A stretch of DNA of 34,756 nucleotides from JBBRMQ01 sp038230775 (GCA_038230775.1 JBBRMQ010000012.1:1-34756); one strand, 5' to 3'; shown: positions 1 through 8,626, counted from the first letter of the stretch. Notes: a model not told the origin generated them from the letters alone. Numbers and translations are program-made.

Positions 1-1772
1 CGACGCCGGCCACGATTCTCGATGCGTGGGATCAGGCCGCGATTCGCATCGAAGATGCGTTCGGTCCGATCTCTCTTCTCAACAGCGTGAGCCCCGATCC
101 AGCCGTGCGCGACGCGGGCGACAAGGCGCTCATCGAGGAGTCGGTGTTTCTCACGGAGCTCTATCAGAACGAGCAGCTTTTCGAGCGCGTGCGGCGTGTG
201 CAGCCCGCGTCGTCGGCGCAGAAGCAACTGCAGAAGGACCTGATCGAAGCATTCGAGGACAGCGGCGTCGCGCTTCCGGCCGATCGCCGCGAGCGATTCA
301 GGGAGATCTCGGAAAAGATCACCGAGCTGTCGCAGGAGTTCTCGAAAAACATCCGCGAGAACAAGACCGTCCTCGTGTTTTCGTCTGACGAGTGCAAAGG
401 ATTGCCGCAGTCCTACATCGACCGCATGCCGAAGGACGCGCAGGGGAATCTGCTCGTCAGCTTCGACTATCCCGACTACACGCCGTTCATGATGAATTGC
501 GCAGTGGAGGGAGCACGGAAGCGGCTGTATATCGCCAACCTGAACCGCGGCACGGCGCGCAACGTGGCGATCCTGGACGAGATCGTGGCGCTGCGCAAAG
601 AGATCGCGAATCTTTACGCCGTCCCGAGCTTCGCGCACTACGTGACGAAGCGGGGCATGGTCGAGAAGCCCGAGACCGTGACCGAGTTTCTCGGCGCGGT
701 GAAGGACGCGGTTCGCGAAGCCGAACTTCACGACCTCGCCGAGCTCGCGGAGCTGAAGGGCGCGAAGGTCCATCGATGGGACATGGTGTTCTATCGCGAG
801 CGTCTTCGCGAGCAGCGATACGCCGTCGATCAGGAGGCGCTGCGCCAGTACTTCCCGACGAAACCCGCATTGCACTGGATGCTCGAGATCACCGAGAAGC
901 TCTTCGGCATCCGCTTCGAGGAGACGACCGTGCCCGTGTGGCATGAGGACGTGATCTATCTCGACGTCAAAGACGCGACGAGCGGCGATCTGATCGGCGG
1001 CATCTATCTCGATCTCTATCCGCGCGCGGACAAGTACAAACACGCCGCGGCGTGGCCGGTGCGCGGCGTCAGCAGAAAAGCGGGCCGCAAGCCGATCAGC
1101 GCGCTCGTCACGAACTTCAACCGCGAAGGCCTGACCCACGACGAAGTCGAAACGCTGCTTCACGAATTCGGACACGTGCTGCACGGCGTGCTCTCCCGTA
1201 CCGAGTACAACCAGCACTCCGGAACGAATGTGGAGCGCGACTTCGTCGAAGCGCCGTCACAGATGTACGAGGAGTGGGCGACGAGCATGGAGAGCCTTGC
1301 GTACATGCGCGAGCACTGCGCCACGTGCCCGACGCTCGATGAGCCGTTCGTCGATCGCATCCGCAAGGCGAAGAAGTTCGGGAGCGGGATCGATTACGGC
1401 CGCCAGCATCTCTACGCCGCGTTCGACATGGCGCTCTCGAGCGAGAATCCCGGCAGCTGCCTCGACGTCTGGAAAGAGATGGAGAAGAGCACGCCGATGG
1501 GCCACGTCGAAGGCAACCAGTTTCCGGGCACCTTCGAGCACATCGCGAGCGGATACGCGGCGGGCTACTACGGCTACATGTGGGCCAAAGCGATTGCGCT
1601 CGATCTCGTGTCCGTCTTCGGACCGAATCTGATGAACGAATCCGCCGGCCTGCGCTTCCGCGACATGATCCTGAGCCGTGGCAGCGAAGAACCTGCCTCC
1701 GAGCTCGTCCAGCGCTTCCTCGGACGCCCCGTTTCGACCGCAGCGTTTTTTGCGGAAATCAAGGGGGAGTAA
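1..1772 (+). CDS. M3-family zinc oligopeptidase (5' end cut)
   Basis: The frame is open from the left edge (first whole codon at 3), so the true start lies outside the window. A GTG at 87 lies inside the coding sequence and is not needed as a start. The HEFGH zinc motif is at bases 1161-1175. The third ligand Glu follows 25 residues after the motif's last His, in the segment RDFVEAPSQM, which is typical of thimet oligopeptidase/oligopeptidase A. About 590 residues are visible; family members usually have 650-700, so only the N-terminal part is missing. M3 enzymes are normally soluble and cleave short peptides during peptide turnover. The gene is convergent with the aldo/keto reductase; the 201-bp gap holds a palindromic repeat and a half heptad array. 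The family is certain, the exact substrate is not. Confidence 0.93.
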   Translation, partial: TPATILDAWDQAAIRIEDAFGPISLLNSVSPDPAVRDAGDKALIEESVFLTELYQNEQLFERVRRVQPASSAQKQLQKDLIEAFEDSGVALPADRRERFREISEKITELSQEFSKNIRENKTVLVFSSDECKGLPQSYIDRMPKDAQGNLLVSFDYPDYTPFMMNCAVEGARKRLYIANLNRGTARNVAILDEIVALRKEIANLYAVPSFAHYVTKRGMVEKPETVTEFLGAVKDAVREAELHDLAELAELKGAKVHRWDMVFYRERLREQRYAVDQEALRQYFPTKPALHWMLEITEKLFGIRFEETTVPVWHEDVIYLDVKDATSGDLIGGIYLDLYPRADKYKHAAAWPVRGVSRKAGRKPISALVTNFNREGLTHDEVETLLHEFGHVLHGVLSRTEYNQHSGTNVERDFVEAPSQMYEEWATSMESLAYMREHCATCPTLDEPFVDRIRKAKKFGSGIDYGRQHLYAAFDMALSSENPGSCLDVWKEMEKSTPMGHVEGNQFPGTFEHIASGYAAGYYGYMWAKAIALDLVSVFGPNLMNESAGLRFRDMILSRGSEEPASELVQRFLGRPVSTAAFFAEIKGE

Positions 1773-1850
1773 GCTGGGACGCTTGCACGAGAAGGCGATC
1801 GCGCAAGTCGCCAAACAGCAGCTTCAGGCACGATACGGCTCTTTCAGCGT

Positions 1851-1940
1851 GTCATCCCGAGCGTAGCGAGGGACCGGTGTGGGCGGGCGGTTCGTCGAGC
1901 CACCCTACCCACACCGGTCCCTCGCTACGCTCGGGATGAC
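1851..1940. repeat. 90-bp near-perfect palindrome (CHPERSEGP type), copy 1
   Basis: Perfect 33-bp inverted arms (1851-1883 and 1908-1940) flank a 24-bp centre that is itself partly complementary. The left arm starts GTCATCCCGAGCGTAGCGAG. The same 90 bp recur at 25616-25705 with four differences, all in the centre. One frame of the arm reads CHPERSEG, a peptide often seen as spurious ORFs in GC-rich environmental genomes. It lies between two convergent genes, so it could act as a two-way terminator or be a mobile REP/MITE-like element. Confidence 0.9.
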
Positions 1941-1952
1941 CGACCCAGCTCC

Positions 1953-1973
1953 CGACCTGCGACCCCCGACGTG
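1953..1973. repeat. Half element of three 7-bp repeats
   Basis: Three consecutive heptamers, CGACCTG, CGACCCC and CGACGTG, end one base before the stop codon of the aldo/keto reductase. They match the right-arm heptamers of the hairpin elements at 23220, 24731 and 28119, but no matching left arm is present here; the 90-bp palindrome stands in its place. Confidence 0.5.
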
Positions 1974-2951
<978 letters not shown>

Positions 2952-2974
2952 GGCGCGATCATAATGACTGGCGA
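2952..2974. promoter_or_regulatory. 23-bp divergent promoter with overlapping -10 hexamers
   Basis: The gap between the start codons at 2951 (minus) and 2975 (plus) holds CATAAT on the plus strand (2960-2965) and TATGAT on the minus strand (2963-2958), sharing four bases. Standard -10 spacing puts the minus start of transcription on the A of its ATG and the plus start about 3 nt before its ATG. The same layout recurs at 8627-8649. Confidence 0.5.
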
Positions 2975-4510
2975 ATGCGGCGCGCTTCGTTCCTGACGAT
3001 TTTCCTGACGACACTGAGCGTCGCGTTTGCGGTCGCGCTTGTGATCCGGATCCGCTCGTATCGCGACGCGCCTCCCGACGCGCGAACGCCCCCGGCCGCC
3101 GTGGAGTTCGCTGCGCCGCCGCCTACGCAGGCGCCGGCGACCTACACGCTGCAGTCACTCGACGAGCATGGTGCGAACGTCGCGAGTCCAGCCGTGGCCG
3201 CGCGTGCGCGACGCCGTGCGGAAATCCTTCGCGAAGCGCAGGCAACCCCCGCGCCCCTCGTCAACTCTCCCAACACGACGACCGCAAAGCCTTCGACGAT
3301 CAAGCCCGCGCCCGTCCCGCCGAAAACCGTTGCCGTACGAACGCAGCAACCCGCGCCTCCCGCAAGAACCGAAGCGTCTCGTCCTATTGTGGCGTCGCCA
3401 TCGGCGCCCGGCTCGTCGCGCTCCAGCGGCGCGCAGACCACGACGGCACCGAAAGACCCCAACTCCGACACGGCACCGCCGCAACTCCTCGGCATCGACT
3501 TCGATCCGCCGCAGGTGCACGACGGCGAAGAGGCGCACGTCATCATGAACGCGATCGACGACCTGTCCGGCATCCGCGGCATCTCGGGCACGATCGTCAG
3601 CCCTACCGGCAAGGCACTGCAGGGGTTCGCCGGCCAGCGGGACGGGGAGACGAACCGTTACATCGGCCGCTTCGTCGTGCCGAAGAACGGAGAAGAGGGA
3701 ATCTGGCGCGTGAACATCGTCACGATGAGTGACAACGCCAGCAACTCGACAACGCTCAGTCTTGCGCAGAACACGTTGCCGGTGAATGCCGGGCTTCGTG
3801 TGGTCTCGTCCGCGTCCGATTCCACGCCGCCGACTTTGAAGAGCGTGCGCGCCGAAAAGCGCTCGATGCATATCGGCGAACCGAATCCCATCTACATCGA
3901 AGCCGAGGACGACAAGTCCGGCGTCAATCTGGTGAGCGCGGTCTTTCAGAGTCCGAACAAGAAGGCGCGCATCGGAGCCGGATGTCGCCGCGGTGAAGGT
4001 GACCAGTGGCAATGCGAGCTCTCGCTTCCGTCGTGCATCGACTGCGGCGACTGGCAACTCGAGCAGGTCACGTTGCAGGACAAGGCCAACAACCTTGCGA
4101 CCTTCCGGACCGACAATCCGATCGTCGCCAGTCTCAAGATCAACATCGGTGGCGACTCGTGCGACAGCGAGGCCCCGCGAATGCAGACCATCGCTTTCGA
4201 CCAGAACGTCGTCACCCTCGGCGGCGCGCCCGCTGTCGTCACGGTGACGATCACGGCGACCGACGATGCGTGCGGCGTCGAAGGCGTGAGCGGACAGTAC
4301 TCGGGACCCGGAACCGGCAGCGGCGGCTTTTTCCCGTTCCAGAAAGCGGGCGACGAGCAGACGTGGACCGCGCGCATCCCGCTCGACCCGCGTGCGCCGC
4401 GCGGCGTCTGGCGCATCAACTCGATTCAACTGACGGACAAGGGTCACAACCTGCGGATTTACTACGCGAACGATCCCTTGCTGGCGAACGCTACTTTCCA
4501 GGTACGCTGA
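2975..4510 (+). CDS. Membrane-anchored protein with three Ig-like repeats
   Basis: A 511-residue protein of unknown function. Residues 5-25 form a single N-terminal membrane helix (signal anchor). Residues ~31-165 are a low-complexity linker rich in Ala, Pro and Thr. Three tandem repeats of ~105-115 residues follow (about 166-270, 284-391 and 398-511). Each opens with a (D/E)-x-(A/P)P-like segment, contains a (D/E)D-x-x-(S/C)G(I/V) motif, and closes with G-x-W plus a D-(K/N)-x-x-N motif. This pattern is typical of secreted beta-sandwich (Ig-like) adhesive or structural modules. Repeat 2 carries a pair of close cysteines (SCIDCGDW). The start follows a predicted leaderless promoter. The 3' end overlaps the convergent phosphatase gene by 20 bp. 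The fold is inferred; no catalytic motif is seen. Confidence 0.8.
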   Translation: MRRASFLTIFLTTLSVAFAVALVIRIRSYRDAPPDARTPPAAVEFAAPPPTQAPATYTLQSLDEHGANVASPAVAARARRRAEILREAQATPAPLVNSPNTTTAKPSTIKPAPVPPKTVAVRTQQPAPPARTEASRPIVASPSAPGSSRSSGAQTTTAPKDPNSDTAPPQLLGIDFDPPQVHDGEEAHVIMNAIDDLSGIRGISGTIVSPTGKALQGFAGQRDGETNRYIGRFVVPKNGEEGIWRVNIVTMSDNASNSTTLSLAQNTLPVNAGLRVVSSASDSTPPTLKSVRAEKRSMHIGEPNPIYIEAEDDKSGVNLVSAVFQSPNKKARIGAGCRRGEGDQWQCELSLPSCIDCGDWQLEQVTLQDKANNLATFRTDNPIVASLKINIGGDSCDSEAPRMQTIAFDQNVVTLGGAPAVVTVTITATDDACGVEGVSGQYSGPGTGSGGFFPFQKAGDEQTWTARIPLDPRAPRGVWRINSIQLTDKGHNLRIYYANDPLLANATFQVR

Positions 4511-5174
4511 CGCCGCTCCACGTTTTCGACAGGCGCCCCTGCGGAACTTCGGGCACCGTCGCCGAGTAGTGGCACGTGTCGTTGAACAGCGTGAGCCGTG
4601 CGTTTGCCACGTCCTTGAAGTCGAGGATGTTGAGCGCGCACGGGGCCTGATCGAGACGGTCGCGGTATTTCCGCGGATCGAAGCCGAGAAGGGAGCTGAG
4701 GACGAGACGGATTGTGGCTTTGTGCGACACGATCACGATGCCTTCGTCGCAATGCTCCTCGACGATCTTCAGCAGTGCGGGCAGCGCGCGCGCGGTCACC
4801 TGCAGACCGCTCTCGCCTTCGACCGGCGCGAACGAATAAGGATCGTACTCGTACCGCGCGTACTCTTGGGGATACTCGCGCTCGACTTCCTGCCTTGTCT
4901 TTCCTTCCCATCGGCCGTGCGCGATCTCGCGAATGCCGTCGATGGGCGTCACCGGAATGGCGTGCGGCGCGACGACGAGCCGCGCGGTCTCCAGCGTGCG
5001 CTTCATGGGGCTGGCGAAGGCGACGGTGATCTTTTCGTTCGACAGCCGTTCGCCGAGGCGGCGGGCCTGGTCGCGGCCGCCATCGGAGAGAAGGACGTCC
5101 AGTGCGCCGGCGAATCGGTCTTCGGCGCTCAGCTCGGTTGCGCCATGGCGGATGAGGTACACGCGTGTAGCCAT
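4491..5174 (-). CDS. Histidine phosphatase family protein (phosphoglycerate mutase-like)
   Basis: A 227-residue member of the histidine phosphatase superfamily. The phosphohistidine motif LIRHGATE is at residues 7-14 (His10). The second catalytic His is in VSHKATIR, and the acid/base region is REIAHGRWEG. Such proteins are soluble phosphatases or mutases on sugar phosphates or cofactor intermediates (the CobC/GpmB type); sequence alone does not settle the substrate. The ATG at 5174 is preceded by TACAAT ending 6 nt upstream and by no Shine-Dalgarno sequence, so the mRNA is probably leaderless. A strong terminator sits directly upstream and isolates it from the ppa transcript. Confidence 0.88.
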   Translation of the reverse strand: MATRVYLIRHGATELSAEDRFAGALDVLLSDGGRDQARRLGERLSNEKITVAFASPMKRTLETARLVVAPHAIPVTPIDGIREIAHGRWEGKTRQEVEREYPQEYARYEYDPYSFAPVEGESGLQVTARALPALLKIVEEHCDEGIVIVSHKATIRLVLSSLLGFDPRKYRDRLDQAPCALNILDFKDVANARLTLFNDTCHYSATVPEVPQGRLSKTWSGVSVPGK

Positions 5175-5186
5175 ACGCGCATTGTA
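5175..5186 (-). promoter_or_regulatory. Predicted -10 box for a leaderless phosphatase mRNA
   Basis: On the minus strand TACAAT (5186-5181) is followed by 6 nt and then ATG. This is the same spacing as the minus-strand sides of the modules at 2952 and 8627. No clear -35 box is seen; the 17-bp position falls in the terminator's U-tract. Confidence 0.4.
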
Positions 5187-5193
5187 AGTTCAA

Positions 5194-5234
5194 AGGAAAA
5201 AAAGAAAGGCTCGCGATCTCTAGTCTCGCGAGCC
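5194..5234 (-). terminator. Strong intrinsic terminator downstream of ppa
   Basis: A perfect 9-bp stem (GGCTCGCGA, 5234-5226, pairing with 5216-5208) with a 9-nt loop is followed on the minus strand by TTTCTTTTTTTCC. It ends any transcript coming from ppa and the tandem repeats, and stops ~20 nt before the phosphatase start codon. Confidence 0.85.
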
Positions 5235-5448
5235 CATTCCCGGTCCGTTAACAGCCACCAGAGGGCATTCGAACCGCCCGCTTCGAACAACCTTCGCCTG
5301 TTCGAAGCACCGCGACGCGTTCACAGCTGCCAAGGAGCATTCGCGTCGCAACACTTCACGATCCAGCGCCTCGCAAAGCGACCTTCGCTCCGTTGACAGC
5401 CGCGTGGTGCATCCGGCGCGAAGGGATTTTCAATCCAGGTCGCGCGTT
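5235..5448 (-). repeat. Three tandem ~72-nt units; possible structured RNA in the ppa 3' region
   Basis: There is no coding potential in this 214-bp stretch. A core repeats three times with period 72-73: GTTAACAGC at 5247, GTTCACAGC at 5319 and GTTGACAGC at 5392 on the plus strand, each followed at a fixed distance by GCATTCG or GCATCCG (5265, 5337, 5409). A perfect 10-bp hairpin stem with a 9-nt loop fills the spacer of the first unit (5280-5308). Because a minus-strand terminator follows directly, the units are probably transcribed on the minus strand, as a long ppa 3' region or as a separate small RNA. I do not recognise the family. Confidence 0.6.
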
Positions 5449-5991
5449 TCAGTGCGGCAAGAGGCTGTCGCGATTTTTCTTGTAGAGCGCGATCGACTCG
5501 AGAATGACAGCGAGCGCATCCTCGCGATCGAGGAACTCGTCGACGACGACCGTCTTTCCTTCCAGGACTTTGTAGTCGAGAAAGAAACGGCGCAGCTCGC
5601 TCATGCGGTGCTGGGGGAGTTCCCGGATCGAGTTGTAGTCGCGGTATTCGGGATCGTCGGCGTGGACGGCGATGATCTTGTCGTCGCCCTCGTTCTGATC
5701 GCGCATCTTCATTACGCCGATCGGCTTTGCCATCATGACGGCCAGAGGGACGATGGTTTCCTGCCCGAGGACGAGGACGTCGAGCGGGTCGTGGTCGTCG
5801 CAGTAGGTCTGCGGGATGAAGCCGTAGTTGGCGGGGTACATCACCGAGCTGTAGAGGATGCGGTCGACGCGAATGAGCCCGCTCTTCTTGTCGAGCTCGT
5901 ACTTCGTCTTGGATCCTTTCGGAACCTCCACGATGACCGGAACGATGTCCGGTGCGCGGTCGCCGATCTCGAAGTCGTGCCAGGGATGCAT
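5449..5991 (-). CDS. ppa: Inorganic pyrophosphatase, soluble family I
   Basis: A 180-residue enzyme, the usual length for bacterial family I. It hydrolyses pyrophosphate to two phosphates in the cytosol, pulling biosynthetic reactions forward, with Mg2+ held by the aspartates of the signature. The signature DHDPLDVL is at residues 66-73, with a His where Ser, Gly, Asp or Asn is usual. The substrate-binding segments EVPKGSKTKYELDKKSG and YPANYGFIPQT are also present. No Shine-Dalgarno sequence is visible before the ATG; the leader is A-rich. Downstream lie three tandem repeats and a terminator. Upstream is the S1-domain gene, divergent across a gap rich in 7-bp repeats. Confidence 0.95.
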   Translation of the reverse strand: MHPWHDFEIGDRAPDIVPVIVEVPKGSKTKYELDKKSGLIRVDRILYSSVMYPANYGFIPQTYCDDHDPLDVLVLGQETIVPLAVMMAKPIGVMKMRDQNEGDDKIIAVHADDPEYRDYNSIRELPQHRMSELRRFFLDYKVLEGKTVVVDEFLDREDALAVILESIALYKKNRDSLLPH

Positions 5992-6020
5992 ACTTTTTGC
6001 ACCGCGTCGCGGCGCGTTCT

Positions 6021-6191
6021 CGGTTGTCGGTTCTCAGTTGTCAATGGCACCGGCTGGGCGGGCGTGGACAACCGATCACCGACAACCGACAACGCCGCCG
6101 AAGGCCGCATTCATAGCACGTCTCGCGCTGCTTCGCCGGGCGGGTGTGGACAACCGATCACCGACAACCGACAACGCGGCCGCAGGCCGCA
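6021..6191. repeat. Heptad-repeat element with a duplicated right arm
   Basis: The ~311-bp gap between ppa and the S1-domain gene is largely this element. The left arm has three heptamers of the CGGTTGT type (6021-6041). The right arm has ACAACCG, ATCACCG, ACAACCG and ACAACGC (6068-6095), complementary in type. The right arm with its flanks (6058-6109) is repeated almost exactly 82 bp later (6140-6191). The rest of the gap (6192-6302) is AT-richer leader sequence with TAACAT (6247-6252) as a possible -10 box. Confidence 0.75.
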
Positions 6192-6302
6192 ATAAATTTT
6201 TAATGTCCGGCGTTGGCTAACACTCACGCCTTTGCGCGAGATCGGGTAACATATGCAGCCCGATCCCCGCTTCAAAAGCCACGAAAGGTAACAAGCCGCC
6301 GC

Positions 6303-7715
6303 ATGACCCAATCCAGAGAAGCCGAAGCCACGTTTGCCGAGGCCTTCGAAGCCAGCCTGAATTTCAAAAATCCTGAGGAAGGAGAGCTCCTGCGCGGACA
6401 GATCGTCTCGATCTCCGGCGACGACGCGTTCGTGTCGTACGGCGGACCGTCGGAAGCGGTCATGGCCACTGCCGAGCTCGACGGCCTCGAAGTTGGCGAC
6501 AACGTCGAAGGAACCGTCATCCAAACCTCGCCCGAGATTCGGATCTCGCGCAAGATGGCGCGCGGCAAGGCGTCGCTCGTCCAACTGCGACAGATGTACG
6601 AGAACCGGCTACCGGTCGAAGGAAAGGTCTCCGCACGCAACAAGGGCGGCTTCGACGTGAATGTCAGCGGCCTCCGCGCCTTCTGCCCGCTCTCGCAGAT
6701 CGCCCTCGGCAAGATCGACAATCCGGACGCCTTCGTGGGACAGACCTACGAGTTCCGCGTGACGGAGCTCTCGGATGATGGCCGCCGTGTCGTCGTCTCG
6801 CGGGCGGCCCTCATGAAGGAGCAGGCAGCGGCGAAAGCCGACGAGACGCGCAAGGCGATCGCGCCTGGCGCCGAGCTCACCGGCACCGTCAAGACCATCA
6901 CCCTATTTGGCGCTTTCGTGGACCTCGGCGGCATCGACGGCCTGCTGCATGTCTCGGAGATGAGCCGCCGGCGCGTCACCGATCCGAAGGAAGTCGTGTC
7001 GGTCGGACAGGAAGTCCGCGTCAAAGTCATCAAGATCGAAAACGATGGCAAGCGCATCTCGCTGTCGATGAAGGATCAGGAGCCCGATCCCTGGGCTGAT
7101 GTCGCCGACCGTTATCCTGCCGGCGCTGCGTTCAACGGCAAGATCGTGCGCAGCACCGACTTCGGCCTCTTCGTCGAGGTGGAGCCGGGCATCGACGGTC
7201 TCGTGCACTACTCGCAGCTCCCGTTCGGCATGAAGCAGGGCGATCCCTCGATCGCCATCGGAACCCAGGTGACCGGGTGGATCCGCGAAGTCGATCCGTC
7301 GAAGAAGCGCCTGTCGTTGTCGTTGCGGGAAGTCGCGACGACGGATCCGTGGGAAAACATCTCGCAGCGTTATCCGGTCGGGAAAGTCGTGGAAGGCACC
7401 GTCGATCACGGCGGCGCGCCAGGCGTGTTCATCCAGCTCGAGCCGGGACTCACGGGTCTGGTGCCGAACTCGGAGATCACCGTTCCACCGGGAGCCGATC
7501 CCTCGAAAGCGTTCGAAGCGGGGACGAAGCTCGTCGTTCGCGTCATGAGCGTCGATCCGCAGCGCAAGCGAATCTCCTTGAGCCACGAGGCCGCGAAAGC
7601 AGCCGCCGAGCGCGAGGAGTACACGAAGTTCGCGGAAGAGCGCGGCGACTCCGGCTCGGAAGGCGAGAGCGCGATGGCGCTGGCATTCCGACGGGCGATG
7701 GATAAGAAGAAGTAG
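6303..7715 (+). CDS. Protein with five S1 RNA-binding domains (ribosomal protein S1-like)
   Basis: A 470-residue protein made almost entirely of S1 (OB-fold) domains at roughly residues 31-85, 103-160, 181-238, 265-330 and 350-420. The third and fourth carry the best S1 signatures (FGAFVDLGGIDGLLHVSEM; FGLFVEVEPGIDGLVHYSQ). A charged C-terminal tail follows. Such proteins bind mRNA and help ribosome loading; length and domain order resemble the shorter S1 homologues of non-proteobacterial phyla. The ATG at 6303 has AAAGG ~14 nt upstream. An in-frame TTG at 6213 behind TTTAAT would add 30 Arg-rich residues and seems less likely. Its transcript runs into paired hairpins before the convergent deacetylase gene. 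Confidence 0.88.
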   Translation: MTQSREAEATFAEAFEASLNFKNPEEGELLRGQIVSISGDDAFVSYGGPSEAVMATAELDGLEVGDNVEGTVIQTSPEIRISRKMARGKASLVQLRQMYENRLPVEGKVSARNKGGFDVNVSGLRAFCPLSQIALGKIDNPDAFVGQTYEFRVTELSDDGRRVVVSRAALMKEQAAAKADETRKAIAPGAELTGTVKTITLFGAFVDLGGIDGLLHVSEMSRRRVTDPKEVVSVGQEVRVKVIKIENDGKRISLSMKDQEPDPWADVADRYPAGAAFNGKIVRSTDFGLFVEVEPGIDGLVHYSQLPFGMKQGDPSIAIGTQVTGWIREVDPSKKRLSLSLREVATTDPWENISQRYPVGKVVEGTVDHGGAPGVFIQLEPGLTGLVPNSEITVPPGADPSKAFEAGTKLVVRVMSVDPQRKRISLSHEAAKAAAEREEYTKFAEERGDSGSEGESAMALAFRRAMDKKK

Positions 7716-7721
7716 CGGATG

Positions 7722-7762
7722 GACCGGCTTCAGCCGGTCATGAAGGCCGGCTGAAGCCGGCC
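7722..7762. terminator. Two back-to-back hairpins between convergent genes
   Basis: GACCGGCTTCAGCCGGTC (7722-7739) and GGCCGGCTGAAGCCGGCC (7745-7762) each fold on themselves. They are also nearly reverse complements of each other, so the whole can form one long hairpin or two small ones whose TTCA and TGAA loops are complementary. There is no U-tract. It sits 6 bp after the S1-protein stop and 12 bp before the deacetylase stop. Confidence 0.55.
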
Positions 7763-7774
7763 CTCACACAGAAC

Positions 7775-8626
7775 CTACGGCACCTTCGCGTCCGGCTCCC
7801 ACACGATCGGCATTCCCTTCGCCACACCCCAGCGATGGATCCACGACAGGCCTGCCTTGCCGGCGTATCCGTCCGTCATCGAGTACGCAGGATCGCGCAT
7901 CGCTTCGTCGAGCGTGATGAAGCGATCGCCGCGACGCTCGAACATCGTGAGCAGCTCGTCGAGATGATCGGCGTTCAGCGAAGACACGTGTAAGAGCAGG
8001 ACATGCGGGATCGGATGTCCGACGACCTCGTTCGTCCGCTTCTCGTAGAACGTCAGGATCGAATCCATGAACGTGAGGTACGCCTTCGCGATGAGCTGCG
8101 CGTGCTCGGGATAGACGCTGGCGTAGCCGGTGTTGTAGAGAAACTCGTCGCTGTCGAGCGTGACGACGCCGTTGCGATACCCGCGCTGTTTGAGGAACGC
8201 CGCGATCTCGTCGCGCGTGGCGGCAGTGAGGCCGGTGTGCAGCATCGGGTAGCGGAACCAGATCAACGCCTGGCCGTGCCTCCGGAGGATCTCGCGCAGC
8301 GGCGTTTCGCCGGCGATGACATCCCGCTCGAAATCCGCAATCGATACCGCGTGAGCATCGACGTGATGTGCCGTGTGATTGCCGAGCTGATGACCCGCGC
8401 GGAGCCACGACTCGAGAATCGACGGCAGCGCGCGCTTCATGCAGTCGCGTCCGGAGTTCACGAAACCCGTCGCCGGGGCATGGTGGTTGCGCAGGGTGGC
8501 CAGGATCTTCTCGTTCCACTTCGCGACCGCTTCCGCGTTGCAACGGTCACCCGCAGGAAAGGCGGTGCCGGGGAGATCGTCGAAGGTCAGAGCCATGGCG
8601 CTGCTGAAAAGAAGTGCGGCGAGCAT
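7775..8626 (-). CDS. Polysaccharide deacetylase family protein, exported
   Basis: A 283-residue member of the NodB-homology (carbohydrate esterase 4) family. It has a very short signal peptide (about residues 1-12). Motif 1 is TFDDLP (Asp16, Asp17), motif 2 is NHTAHH with His84 and His88 as metal ligands, and motif 3 is FRYPMLHTG (124-132). These metal enzymes remove N- or O-acetyl groups from polysaccharides in the periplasm or at the cell surface. It lies 6 kb from the polysaccharide locus, and PgaB, missing from that locus, has the same fold; a link is only a possibility. A TATAGT hexamer ends 6 nt before the ATG, predicting a leaderless mRNA. It is divergent from the epimerase gene across 23 bp. 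Confidence 0.87.
   Translation of the reverse strand: MLAALLFSSAMALTFDDLPGTAFPAGDRCNAEAVAKWNEKILATLRNHHAPATGFVNSGRDCMKRALPSILESWLRAGHQLGNHTAHHVDAHAVSIADFERDVIAGETPLREILRRHGQALIWFRYPMLHTGLTAATRDEIAAFLKQRGYRNGVVTLDSDEFLYNTGYASVYPEHAQLIAKAYLTFMDSILTFYEKRTNEVVGHPIPHVLLLHVSSLNADHLDELLTMFERRGDRFITLDEAMRDPAYSMTDGYAGKAGLSWIHRWGVAKGMPIVWEPDAKVP

Noticed and set aside
5263..5310. tRNA-like T-arm sequence (TTCGAA with flanking GC stems) in the gap after ppa
   Set aside because: The stem around the TTCGAA loop does not pair correctly and no acceptor, D or anticodon arm can be placed; the motif belongs to a tandem repeat with its own hairpin.
5175..5448. Riboswitch controlling the histidine phosphatase gene
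   Set aside because: The terminator lies so close to the start codon, with a good -10 box after it, that the phosphatase probably has its own leaderless promoter; the repeats are better read as the end of the ppa transcript or a separate RNA.
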